DNA of 64,000 nucleotides, taken from Icerya purchasi (taxonomy: Eukaryota > Arthropoda > Insecta > Hemiptera > Monophlebidae). How positions within the stretch are numbered: the stretch's first letter is position 1; every line of letters starts with the position of its first letter. Under the pieces are notes generated by a model that worked only from the letters and a program-made list of their open reading frames with translations, searched no databases and had not been told where the DNA came from. Position numbers and translations under genes: made by a program. The stretch spans positions 146,696,274 through 146,760,273 of the forward strand of contig CM077115.1 in NCBI GenBank assembly GCA_039619475.1. Direction: 5' to 3'. Shown one piece after another: positions 11,660 through 21,831 of the stretch.

Positions 11660-12096
11660 AATGTTTTTTGCTGCTCCATTAATAATATATATATTTATAT
11701 ATGTATTTTATAGCGCGCGCAGGTAGGCTTTAATGTTTTTTGTTTGTTTTTTTTTGGCCTGGCAATAAGCCATTTGGCCGCCATCAAGTCAATGTAGGAA
11801 TGATGTCGACTAAAGGTGAGTACAATAAACGTTGCAAACAAAGCTTGTAATTAAATCGCTTAAATAGCCGTTCCAATTGAAAAGGGTATCTACTTTTATA
11901 CCTATATATATATATATATTACTGTGCTTCGATGGAGTGACAAACACTACTGATTTTCATATACGTATATATACATATATATAAGCGACTTGATACATGA
12001 TATGTTATATTATTGTTGTAAATTGGATAGAAGTTGCTTGGCTTAATGCATAATAATTTCCCGTGTTAATTAGTAGTCGTTTATCATGAAACCAAT
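11660..12096. other. AT-rich sequence, no feature seen
   Basis: Contains short TA runs (about 11690-11700, 11900-11920, 11960-11985) and nothing else that I can support. Confidence 0.3.
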
Positions 12097-12110
12097 AGCT
12101 TAGGTTTTTA

Positions 12111-12631
12111 TTTTCCTGCCTCGGACATTATTTTTCTCTCCTCAAGTCTTCATGCCAGACTATGGGTTGACATCTACCCTTCTTTTTTCGCTAATCATTT
12201 CTCCTTCTACCTTCTTCTACAGCCTATTCCCAACTCACAACCCTGGTTTCAATTTCTTCCCTTTTCTCGGCTATTGTTTCCTTAATCAGACTAAGACTTG
12301 GTCATTCTCTCCTTCCCTCTTCTCGTTTTTCTTTTTCTCTTTCACCTGCTCCCTTTTGCCATCTCCACTCTACTGATCCTCCCTTTATGTGCGACCCCAA
12401 CCATATGCTCTTTTTCCCGAGTGCTCACATCTATACGCCGAACTCTTGGCGTTGGATATTCCTACCCCTTTAAATGTTTCCTTTATCCTTTCCTTCCCAT
12501 CTCTAGCCGTTATTCCCCTCCTACTCTCCTTTATACTCTCTATCTCCGATCGCCTCAGAATCTAGGTAGGTGATCTAAGCTCATGTAGTTGGGTCAATGC
12601 TGGCACCGAACCCATTTAAAAAAAAAAAAAA
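12111..12631 (+). mobile_element. Family A-like copy A3: 5'-truncated 3' end with exact TSD
   Basis: A 521-bp insertion flanked by the perfect 14-bp direct repeat AGCTTAGGTTTTTA (12097-12110 and 12632-12645) and ending in poly(A) (12618-12631). The body is pyrimidine-rich and carries the C-terminal end of the RNase H ORF: IRLRLGHSLLPSS and CDPNHMLF match RLRSGHSRLPAS and CDSDHVFFE of the copy at 58.1 kb. The 3' UTR (GGCACCGAACCCATTT before the tail) differs from the other copies, so it may be a sister subfamily. Confidence 0.82.
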
Positions 12632-12645
12632 AGCTTAGGTTTTTA

Positions 12646-13987
12646 AGTAGTTTTGAAATTGCACTTCAATTAAATTCCAATGTTTTTATCTGTCGTTATC
12701 AACGCTTTGTCGTAAGTGTATAGAAAATTTTCATGAATTTTTGAATATCTCTTATATTATATTAAAAATGTGATTGCGAATTGAAACATTCTAGGATTCT
12801 CTTTCCCGATCTTTACAGATTACTAACAGAAGCATGCAGATGTTTTAAATAAGTTAACATAAATATTAATAATAACACTTTCTTTGTCAAATGAAAGCTC
12901 TTAATAGTCGGATTTGCCCTAAAACCTCTAAATTCTCATGAAATCGGTAGTAAAATCGTACTTTCTTGTGACATTTTTCGATAGATCATAATTAACCGCG
13001 ATACGAAGCTAAAAAAACACGCTCATCAAATGATCCGAGCAAAAGAAAAAAAAAGTACCAAAGTCAAATGACACTGGTTAAAAAAAAGTTCAATCGCGTA
13101 AAATTAATGAATTTCTACCTAGTCGTGTGTCAAACTTTCCGAAACTTCAAACTTCCAATAAAAAAGTTTTGGACTTACTTTTTGATGAAATTTTACGTAA
13201 AGCGAATTAAATTTAAGAAGAATCAGAAAGCCGATAAATTATATAGCCGAATTAATTTCGTTTCTTCGAACCAGTATCACAAATGTAGGCGTCGGTAAAA
13301 TATTTAACCTCATCCCACATTACCACTTCGCATTTAATTTATTTCGATAGCTGCTTCGTGAAAATGAAAATAATACTCCAAAGTAGGCGGTAGAAATGTT
13401 ATCTATACCGTTATCAACGAAAGAACGAAGTTAAAACATTACCTGAATAAGTATCGAAATCACGGTTAATTTTTAAAATAACGCAGAGGCAGTAGAGAAT
13501 ATTGACCACAATACGAACGGTCATGCGCCGTTAAAAGAATGTAAAAATCTTCTTGGGGAAATATAGGAAACAGAAAAAATACAGAAAAGAAATGATTAGA
13601 CGTGGCAGGTATAAAATAAGATTATAAAACGAAAATTGTAGAAGTATTATAAAAAAAAAAAAAAAAAAAGAAGAATAAAGAAAGAAATGATAATAAACAA
13701 AAAAGAGAAAGACGAAAAATAGAAAACGACACATATATCGAAAAAAATGATATATTGTTCCGGAGGTTTAAAATAAAACAGAACGTTCAAGGTGTTTAAC
13801 ACAATAATTAACTAAAAACAGATAAATTAAGACGGGCATATTTATATTTTGCCAAACTAAAAAAAAAAAACATGTCTAAACTTCGAATGTATTTTTAATT
13901 GTTACGTAAGAATGTTTATTCTTTAGATATCTTTATTCGGTAATTCATTATCGAATTTAATACTAAAGATATCCATATTAGAGTTAT
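12646..13987. other. AT-rich sequence, no feature supported
   Basis: Contains an A-run at 13647-13668. Short open frames here have no recognisable motif and biased composition. Confidence 0.3.
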
Positions 13988-14150
13988 TTAACCAGAGAAA
14001 TCTGGGAAGGTAAAGGCGGCCGAGAGAAAAGAACTGACCCCGGTATTCTCCTTAGATCCATTTTTAAGTACATTAATGAAAAGCTTAATTCCACAATCCA
14101 TAATACATTATCAAGGAGATACATATGGGACTTACTATGCTTTTTAACGG
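13988..14150 (+). mobile_element. SINE-like repeat copy S2 (3' part)
   Basis: The block ACCAGAGAAATCTGGGAA, then GGCCGAGAGAAAAGAACTG, then GATCCAT and GGGACTTACT is shared in the same order with the minus-strand copy at 23159-23384 and the copy at 23950-24065. It lacks the tRNA-related head seen in the first of these. No TSD could be found. Confidence 0.6.
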
Positions 14151-14342
14151 TACAATGTGCGTACAGAAATTATATCGAAATCATCATTCGCGAAAGATTA
14201 AGCCGGACGATATTCACAACAGAATTCGTTTCTCTACTATATCACTATTAGCGGGACAAGTTTATCGTGCATAAAATCCGATCGAAGCGCCGCGACAATT
14301 AACGTTAATATTTATGATTAACGATGTTACAATTCTAACAAC

Positions 14343-14344
<2 letters not shown>

Positions 14345-14379
<35 letters not shown>

Positions 14380-14826
14380 CAATTGGAATGGAATTTGGTC
14401 TAAATAAATGCAGAAGTGTACACGTAATATGCAAAAAGCAAAATGCTCTGAAAAGGGAACCACTTAACCCGAAGGAAATGTATACACATGTCTTGCAATT
14501 CAACGAAATGCTAAAATACATATCAATTGAAAAAATAAAAATTAAGGTAACCATAAAAGCTATTCTTCAGTTATATATTATAATGGGGGAAATATGTTTA
14601 AATCTACAGCACCGAAAATCTCACATTCACTTGGTATAATCAACGGGCCTCACACGGAACTCGAATAGAACTCAACAGACTAATTAGGTCAGAACTTATC
14701 GAACAACACGGGAGTTACTACACTGTAATTTATATATTAAAACAATAACTTTTCTAGGGAAGTTGCCGTGTCTCTAGCCTAAGTTGCTGTGTACGGCACG
14801 TAAAATAAATAAATAAATAAATAAAA
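14345..14826 (+). mobile_element. Non-LTR RT fragment with GMEFGLDKC-type motif and AAAT tail
   Basis: After an AAT microsatellite (14345-14376), an ORF at 14388-14639 starts MEFGLNKCRSVHV. This matches the GMEFGLDKC block that follows the catalytic box in one group of insect retrotransposons. A further stretch (ELNRLIRSELIEQHGSYY, about 14665-14720) fits the more distal part of such proteins after a frameshift. The sequence ends in AAAT units (14802-14824), which I take as the 3' tail. It is 5' truncated and dead. Clade assignment is uncertain. Confidence 0.5.
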
Positions 14827-15030
14827 GGAGAAAGAGGTCTTCTTTAGAACTACCGAAAACGATTAGAAGGGGAAAAGTCAGTTAAACATTGATTCAGTCT
14901 GTAACTGAATGGAGGCATTAAAAACTGGAATAATGAACAGGGAATGGTTGAGATGTAAGAGGGGGTACTATAAAGATTACGAAGTCCAAAGGAAAATTAG
15001 AATTCGGGGGGAGCAGCACGTTGAAAACGG
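14827..15030 (-). mobile_element. Family A copy A4: 3' terminal fragment
   Basis: The segment containing GTCAGTTAAACATTGATTCA (14878-14897) matches GATCAGTTAAATGTAGATTC at 3958-3977, the ORF2 end and 3' UTR of copy A2, on the same strand. The short similarity and the order of stop codons support a 3' fragment. Confidence 0.5.
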
Positions 15031-15059
15031 TTTCCATTTTATTTTTATTTTTTCTGTTC

Positions 15060-16200
15060 TTTTTTTTTGGTTTCGTCGACATAGACATTAGCTCAAGAAC
15101 TAAGGAAGGAAAGGAAAGTGTAATGTAAATCTTTACACGATCAAAGGTAGCAAACAGAAAGGATACGAGAACCGATATAATAGAAGGAGAAGAAAAGGAG
15201 AGGATGAAGAATACGGTATAAAGAGTAGGGAGATATGTTAGTAAAATGTGACAAGTAGAAAGAGAAACACAGCAATGGAAGAGTATTCGAAAACAATATG
15301 ATCAGCGCGTCGTGCATAAAATAAGAAGTAGAAGGGTGGAGAGGACAAAATAGAGAGAATATATAAGTGAGAAAAACCGCGATGAGGAAAGCAAACTATG
15401 TTCACGAAAGACTGCAGAGAGAGGTGAACAACGCTGCCAGGAAGAAAAGCCGAAAAACCAAGGATGAGAATCCGGTTGAATGGATATTAGGAGTTTTGAG
15501 AATAAAGAGAAATAATAGCTACTCTGTAATTTAGAATAATCAGTTGCAGAAAGAAATGTGGTGTTGTTGGATTCAAAAACGCTAAGAAATCTTCCGCTAG
15601 AAGAAGTTGAAAGCTAGCCGATTTGGTCACTTTCTGTCAATTCTAGAGTGTTCAGGAATCGGTAAGAAATAAAGTCGGATAGAGTGATGAATATTAAGGA
15701 ACACGCGTGAAGAATTACGTAGTCAGTAAAGGAGGAGGGAAGAGGAGATGAGATAGCCTGTACGACACTTTAGGAATCCGCTATAATAAGAATATTCTTA
15801 GGGGTCAGAGAGGAAGAGATAAAAAGATATGACCACCCTTAAATTAGCAATATATTCGGCGTAGAAAACTGAACAGAAGGAAGGGAGTTTAAAGAACTAT
15901 TCGGAATAATTAAAAGATAGAAAGGGCCGGATAAAAATCGTTACGTTTTAAGAAAGTAAAGCTTAAGGTATTTAACAATTCCGGTTTAATAACAAGCTGA
16001 GGAGTAGATTTCGATTGAATAGTTGTTGTAAAAAAGGCAATTAATAGGGTAAAGATAGGACGAAAAACTGAAGAAGGATAACGGCGGCTTATCATAAGTA
16101 CACATATATGGTAACAACTAAAGGAGGGAACAAAGACGAGAGATAGTATTTCCCTTTTAAAAATTACACGGAGCAATACCAAAGGTAGAGATCATAGCCG
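15060..16200 (-). mobile_element. Family A copy A5: RNase H and 3' end
   Basis: On the minus strand, broken frames give the RNase H landmarks LPSFCSVFYAEYIANL (about 15890-15850), IIADS followed by a stop and VVQAISSPLPSS (about 15790-15740), then the C-terminal tail. The A-rich 3' end lies at 15060-15070. It starts about 16200, near a separate A-run at 16212-16229. Multiple stops mark it as non-functional. No TSD was found. Confidence 0.6.
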
Positions 16201-16229
16201 CTTAACCCATTAACAAAAAAAAAAAAAAA

Positions 16230-17100
16230 GAAGTCATGAAACAGAAATATAATTAAAGAAGAAAAAAATAAAGTGATCCGGTAAAATGTTGCACGACATA
16301 TCGATGTGATAAAAGATATCAACAAAGATTTAACGTTTATCGCCGCTACTTAATTTCCACCCAACAGGTAGACATTACGCATATGCTAATGTCGTTGAAT
16401 ACAAGATACAAGTCCATGATGATATACGCACATCGTCGCTTAGAAAAAATTTTAACAACCATGACGATGATTGCTGAAATTAAGAAAATTATTAAAAGCA
16501 GTTCATGAGATTTTTCGACGATTTTGTGCAACCTCGTCTGTCGCGGGTAATACCGGTTGATAGCACTGATATGATCGCCGAGACCGAGTCTTGTAAACCA
16601 TGATGATGGTGTGTGTGTGTGTGTGTGTAATGGTTGCCATGTTCTACGCAAATTAGCACAGAATAATCACAATGTCCGCAAACGAGTACGATAGCGCATC
16701 ATTGGCGTGATATAAATACATTAAAACTACTGCACCATTTTAGCTCATTCGAATTCGATGTTTCGGATTCCACGTTTTGCTGCCTGTTCATTTATTATCC
16801 ATTCTCTCGTGTCTACGTAAAAAATCGGATGTATATTTTTTTTGAGTCGTTTCAGATGACTCCGGCGCGTGAAGTATTTTTTTTTAACTACCGTTTCGGA
16901 ACGGAAAGCGCATCTTCGTATCTGACAGCTTCCGGAATAGGAACACGAAAGAACCGTATCAATTAATTCTCAAACAGAAGGAAACGGATGCGTGCATTAA
17001 TATACACGTATAAATATGTACATTTATCGTGTTTCTAGGTTAGTTCTATTCTAGAAAATTAAGAACACTACTAAAAAAATAATTACACTAAAAATAACTG
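16230..17100. other. Non-coding stretch with a GT microsatellite
   Basis: A GT repeat lies at about 16608-16629. I see no gene or element in the rest. Confidence 0.3.
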
Positions 17101-17102
17101 CT

Positions 17103-17269
17103 TTACTTAAAAAATCGAGTAATATTACTTAAAAAATCGAGTAATATTACTTGAAAAATCGAGTAATATTACTTGAAAAATCGAGTAATATTACTTGAAA
17201 AATCGAGTAATATCACTTGAAAAATCGAGTAATATTACTTGAAAAATCGAGTAATATTACTTGAAAAAT
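17103..17269. repeat. 22-bp minisatellite, about 7.6 copies
   Basis: The unit is 22 bases: ATTACTTG, AAAAATC, then GAGTAAT. The copies are almost identical; the first two have TTAAA in place of TTGAAA, and one has a C for T change (ATCACTTG). The unit ends ATTACT and AGTAAT are reverse complements, so each repeat can form a small hairpin. Confidence 0.9.
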
Positions 17270-17790
17270 GAAATTCACGTACATAAATTTAAAATTAAAC
17301 AATAAACGCCGTATTCATTTTTTGTCGAAAAGTTTAATCAAGAAAAAAAAAAGGCAAATTTCCTTTTAATCAATTTAATATTATTCCATTAACATCGATT
17401 TTTTTTTTTTTTTTGTATGAAAATAATACTGTAAACTTAACAAAGATTACGTAATTTAACAGGGATGTTTTAATTACTTTTTCAATCTTGACTTTAACCA
17501 TAATTTAACTCAAACCGATATTATTATCAAATTATTCTGCAGAGAATTTTTTAGACCATAACTGCAGGATACGATACTGTTTTCAGTTAGCAATCGTAGA
17601 CGTGAAATCCTACTTCCGGATAGGAGCTTTGATTGTGAAATCTGCAATTACACAGCATAATCCAGCAACAAATCGTGCTTTAACAGTGTTTTTAATAAAA
17701 AAAACTCTTATAAAAATTTTATTCCATACACAGGCCACACATGAGGCTTTCACGCGAGGCACCGGTCCATAATCAGTCCTAAGCAAGACC
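17270..17790. other. AT-rich sequence, no feature seen
   Basis: Homopolymer T runs near 17400 only. No coding frame or repeat recognised. Confidence 0.3.
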
Positions 17791-17796
17791 GTGGGG

Positions 17797-18050
17797 GGTT
17801 TTCAAGGTTCAGACCCCCCTCCCGAAATGTCTCCGAAATAATAACTGCTTGAATTAAATGTACCGAAATTCAGAATAAATTTATTTCTTTTCACAAGAAA
17901 AGAAAATTGAAATTTTTGTGAATTCTATGGGAATAACGACTATTTTTTATTCCTTTTTATTGTAGTGTTCAAATATTGAATATACAATAATTGACTACAA
18001 GGCTTTAGTGTACTATTTATAAATAAATATATTTCTTGATAATATACACA
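17797..18050 (-). mobile_element. Degraded inverted copy of the hAT-like MITE at 24902-25240
   Basis: Read in reverse complement, this segment matches 24990-25215: GAAATGTCT, CCGAAATTCAGAATAAATTT, CTATGGGAATAACGACTATT, GTTCAAATATTGAATATACA, and CAAGGCTTTAGTGTAC occur in the same order. The terminal inverted repeats are lost or diverged at both ends, so it is an older or truncated copy. Confidence 0.75.
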
Positions 18051-18057
18051 CATCTAA

Positions 18058-18260
18058 TCTAATCTAATATCTTTAATATTTAAACGAGCAATTCTTGTAT
18101 ATAAATTTTGCGTATCTCGGAAACGGCTCTAACGATTTGAATGAAATTTGCACACTAGGGGTATTTTGGGATAATAAATTGATCTGTCAAGGTCTAATTC
18201 ATGGCAAAATTCGATTTCGCGAGTTTTAAATGGGTTTTAATGTTTTCAGTAGTAAATCGC
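18058..18260 (+). repeat. Dispersed repeat with AAACGAGCAATTCTTGTATA head, copy 1
   Basis: The block AAACGAGCAATTCTTGTATA followed by ATCTCGGAAACGGCTCTAAC occurs here and again at 18937-19010 in the same orientation. I recall similar text as a widespread arthropod repeat, possibly a Helitron-type terminus, but cannot verify it here. Confidence 0.5.
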
Positions 18261-18936
18261 AAAAACAATTATTTATTGAGATTTGCAGTCTATAGCGACT
18301 TTTTTTTTCATTTTTAAAAACAAGAACAGTTAATTTTTTATTTTTTTTTTTATATTCATTTAATATTTTAAAAAAAAAAAAAAAACTGTTTTTTAATAGC
18401 TACTAAACAAAAAAAGAAAAAGAAAATCGGTTAATAAACAAAGGAGGGGAGAACTGTTTTGTTTTCGCCCATTTATATACAGATATTAAATGTTTTGCGT
18501 ATTTATATATTTGTTTGTGAAAGTAAATTACTGACAATATGTTGTGCACATTTTAAAAACCCCCTTATGTGCAGTATACCCTTATTATTATATTTCGCAA
18601 TAATTTAGTCGGAAATTTTTTCCAATTGTTTAGAAAACAGCTGATCACAAGTAAAATTACAAGACACGCTAAAGCTGACGACGACCCTATATATCTAAAA
18701 TACAATTTTTCTAATAAAAAACATATAGTAATATATTCATAAAAATCGACGTATGCAGTGTCATTGAAAACATTTTCCAACCATCCAGAAAGAGAATTCG
18801 AAGGACCTTTACATTTTTGTTGCGTTCAGTATTGAAAAGCAAAGTTGTATGGAAAGAGGCTTTAAATTCATAAATGTATTCATAAATTAGTTTCATAAAT
18901 ATTATATATTTGATGAATATATGTATAAGATTAATA
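18261..18936. other. AT-rich interval between two direct repeat copies
   Basis: Poly(A)/poly(T) runs at 18300-18400. Minus-strand short ORFs (18565-18896) show no motif. It could be the interior of an element bounded by the two repeats, but nothing in it proves this. Confidence 0.25.
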
Positions 18937-19010
18937 ACTTTAAACGAGCAATTCTTGTATATAAATTTATATCGCGTATCTCGGAAACGGCTCTAACGGT
19001 TTGGATGATG
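18937..19010 (+). repeat. Dispersed repeat, copy 2
   Basis: Second occurrence of the AAACGAGCAATTCTTGTATA and TCTCGGAAACGGCTCTAAC blocks, about 865 bases downstream of the first. After GGTTTGGATGA the two copies diverge. Confidence 0.5.
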
Positions 19011-19929
19011 ATAGATAAACTGTAAAAAAGTACTATGATATAGCAAATCGGTTTTTATTAAAATGTTAAACTAATTGCACTCGCGATTTTTTAATTCAAA
19101 TAACCAGTTCATATGCAGGTAAGATCGAAAAATATTCATATTTAATCAGTATGTAATATATATTTATAAAAATATTTTAGTATAAGTATTTTATTCATTT
19201 CTGTTTTACGTATGTAAATCAAACAACAAATTACGAATATGAAATTGCAAATTCATTTCCTCGCAACACGAATGGTAAGTACACACATGTTCCTTGTATT
19301 CCGTTGCATTTCCAGCCATGGCTCAACATTAAATTTGGGAATCATGAACTACGCATACCAGTGTGTATTACTTATACTACTGCATACATGCCAAGTAACT
19401 TAGCGTACATTCATATTCACATCATCGTGACAACCTGATTAAAAAGCAGTCAGCTTCATTCGAAGGCTTAGCGCTGCCGGTGCAGCAACAGGCAATTTCA
19501 AAATCTCGCACTGAGTGTACTATTTTATAACGTTACACGTATACACATGAATTATTTCAAAGCTCGTTACCGTATGGCAACTTGATCAAATAGCGGTCAG
19601 TTATGTTTAAATAGTTTAGCTCTTTAAAAATCTAATCTATTAATGTTTTTAAAATAAGAATAGTTGGATTTTTTTTTAAAGAGAAAAAGTAAATTTAATT
19701 TTATGTAAATTTAAATTTTTGAGGAAAAATTGTGATATTAAAAAAAATTGGATGTTTGAAAACATATTAGGGGAAATCTGACTCTCTAATTTCCCCTCCA
19801 AAATCGCCACTACTTCTAAGTATTTTACAGTTTCACAGAACTGAATTGATTTACCTTTAATTTTAAAATGCGGACTTGCATTTATTCTGTGTCTCTAGCA
19901 AAAATCATGCCTTTAATTTTCTCACATCG
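19011..19929. other. AT-rich sequence, no feature seen
   Basis: No coding or repeat signal that I can support. Confidence 0.3.
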
Positions 19930-20060
19930 CCAATTGACTCAGCAAAATACTGGGACGTGCATCTAGATGCGAAACTGATTTGGAAAACTCAAATTATGCC
20001 AAAAACTTAATAGATTCGAGAAAAACAGCTTGCGTACAAGTCCGCAACACAGTGAGACAT
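19930..20060 (+). pseudogene. Jockey-like RT fragment, 5' piece of a split copy
   Basis: A short open stretch reads AKYWDVHLDAKLIWKTQI, which is the YLGVHLDAKLTWKTHI motif downstream of the RT catalytic box. The next expected block of the same protein is found about 1.06 kb further on (21118-21410), so the copy seems to be split by an insertion. Confidence 0.6.
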
Positions 20061-20304
20061 TTTCATGTTTTCCCGTAAAGGTCGGCTTTTTTCAGCCATT
20101 CAGGCGTCCGCCGACATTAGAATGTCGTTCGCTTCGCGGCCTCCATCGACATTAAAATTATCGCCGTGCAACCTGTAAATGTCTTGTACATATTATATCG
20201 CAACGTATAAAGCGTTTCGAGATTGAACCTACGTAGTAGTGCACCTGTGATTTCCTTTATACATATTATATTTCAATGTATTCGTAAAAATTTACATTTA
20301 ACAA

Positions 20305-20720
20305 CTAACTACCGCTAGTACAAGGTTCCTTATTTACATCATTATCGTTAGTCATATTTCGCGTTGTCGAAAGGTCCACCGAATTATTCATCTCACAACC
20401 GAACGTTTCACTCATGAATTGACGGAATCGCAATCCATCGTCCAAACAGAAATCGATGTTGAAATCAACACAGACTACGATCCGTATTTATTTCATCGAT
20501 AAAGAGAAACAGACCTTTCAGCTTGATCGAGTGCGGCAGTAGATAACGTTTGAAGAACTTGATCTTACCGTTAACGTTGTCCCGTTTGAGAGGTACGTCG
20601 CTACGTACGACACACGCTCTCCATCGATCGTCGTTTCGGCTTTGCATATATCACCGACGTCCTTTTCACGGGAAACGTTGGAATGGAGGAACGCAGTGTA
20701 CACGCCGCAACGGTTTACAC
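20305..20720 (-). pseudogene. EEP-type endonuclease domain fragment, possibly Helentron-like
   Basis: On the minus strand, frames with one-base shifts read VGDICKAETTIDGERVSYVA (20640s), FFKRYLLPHSIKLKG (20550s), then VDFNIDFCLDDGLRFRQFMS and SVDLSTTRN, ending at a stop at 20305-20307. This order (GDIC.AE, a GDFN-type motif, a DLSTTR block) matches endonuclease/exonuclease/phosphatase domains that I recall attached to PIF1-type helicases of Helitron2/Helentron elements in arthropods. The SGDFN motif is damaged to VDFN. It lies antisense within a split Jockey-like copy. Confidence 0.5.
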
Positions 20721-20858
20721 GAGACTAAAGTTACATTTAATTCATAATTACTACGGTAATTGTTTTGTGCGCTCAGCAAATGTAAACAAGGAAATGCCGT
20801 GTGAAATACACAAACCTACGATCTTCACAAAGTCGTTATAGGAAACACTTCTCCCTTT

Positions 20859-21032
20859 CGTGACGCTTTTCGAGTTTACGTGCTAAAGTAAAGACATGAA
20901 AATATTAGTAATCAGTCGTATCAAAGTAAAGACATGAAATTTTCGTAACGCTTTCCCGTGATGCTCCATTTCGTAACACTTCAATTTCGTAACGCTTTTC
21001 GAGTTTATGTGCCAAAGTAAAGACATAAAAAT
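20859..21032. repeat. 45-bp direct duplication
   Basis: CGTGACGCTTTTCGAG...AAAGTAAAGACATGAAAAT at 20859-20903 recurs as CGTAACGCTTTTCGAG...AAAGTAAAGACATAAAAAT at 20988-21032. A shorter AAGTAAAGACATGAAAT copy lies at about 20925. It is probably a local duplication inside the inserted DNA. Confidence 0.65.
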
Positions 21033-21117
21033 GTCAAAACACGTGAAATGTATTGGCTTGTCGGGCGATATTCCAAAATGAAACTTGAAAACAAGCGATT
21101 CATTTATCAACATCATA

Positions 21118-21410
21118 AGACCGATTTAGACTTATGAGATGCAGATATGGGGATTCGCCAAAATATCAAACAGAAATATTATTCAAACAGTCCAAAACAA
21201 ATTGCTCCGTGTGATAACTAACGCTCAATGGTTCGAACGGAACGAACCTTTACCGGTTGATTTAAAGATTGAATGAGTCGACGAAGAGTCATTAAAGACT
21301 TTGAGATTCCACATTCATCCAAACGCGGAAGCATTGGATCTTTTGCTGACTACACAAGATTTAAGACGTCTTATACGTTTTAAATCGAACGACCTAGTCG
21401 TATTCTAAAA
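21118..21410 (+). pseudogene. Jockey-like RT C-terminal fragment, 3' piece of a split copy
   Basis: The plus strand reads TYEMQIWGFAKISN, IIQTVQNKLLRVITNAQWF and HIHPNAEALDLL, ending LRRLIRFKSNDLVV. These are the last blocks of Jockey-type RTs (IQLWG, QNK.LR, HPN.LA.QLL, RRLKR). One in-frame stop (TGA after LKIE) and one near the start mark it as dead. Confidence 0.7.
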
Positions 21411-21639
21411 TTGTACTGTACGCGTGTGTATATAAATAGCAAAAAATAGGTAATGCCTATTCCTTTGCAACATGTTAATTTATTTTTGGTTATAAATGTT
21501 ACTTGTTCAGAAATAATTCTAAAATTGTAATTAACTGGGCTGTTGTTTTATAGAGGGTGGGGAAATTAATACTTGAAGTTTCAACAATTTTCAACATAAC
21601 TATATCCACCTTTTCTATTACTAGCGTAACACATATTTC

Positions 21640-21643
21640 ATGG

Positions 21644-21674
<31 letters not shown>

Positions 21675-21675
21675 G
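21640..21675. repeat. TA microsatellite
   Basis: About 16 TA units. Spurious ORFs on both strands run through it. Confidence 0.85.
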
Positions 21676-21831
21676 TGTAGAACTCATCCTAAAATCGTCT
21701 CATAATATAAACCTGGGTTTATGCGTTAAAGTGATTGTTATGGTGTCTTATCAGTGATAAATAGTGAAAACAGTACCGAACGAAACTCGAGTAAGATAAA
21801 TATTTTATATTAGTAAGTAGTAGTAGATATA

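Noticed and set aside
12152..12573. Two overlapping Phe/Ser/Pro-rich plus-strand ORFs
   Set aside because: They are wrong or shifted frames of the family A RNase H tail, which has its own motifs, poly(A) and TSD.
17103..17269. CRISPR array
   Set aside because: The 22-bp units are contiguous with no unique spacers, so this is a minisatellite. The window is also eukaryotic in character.
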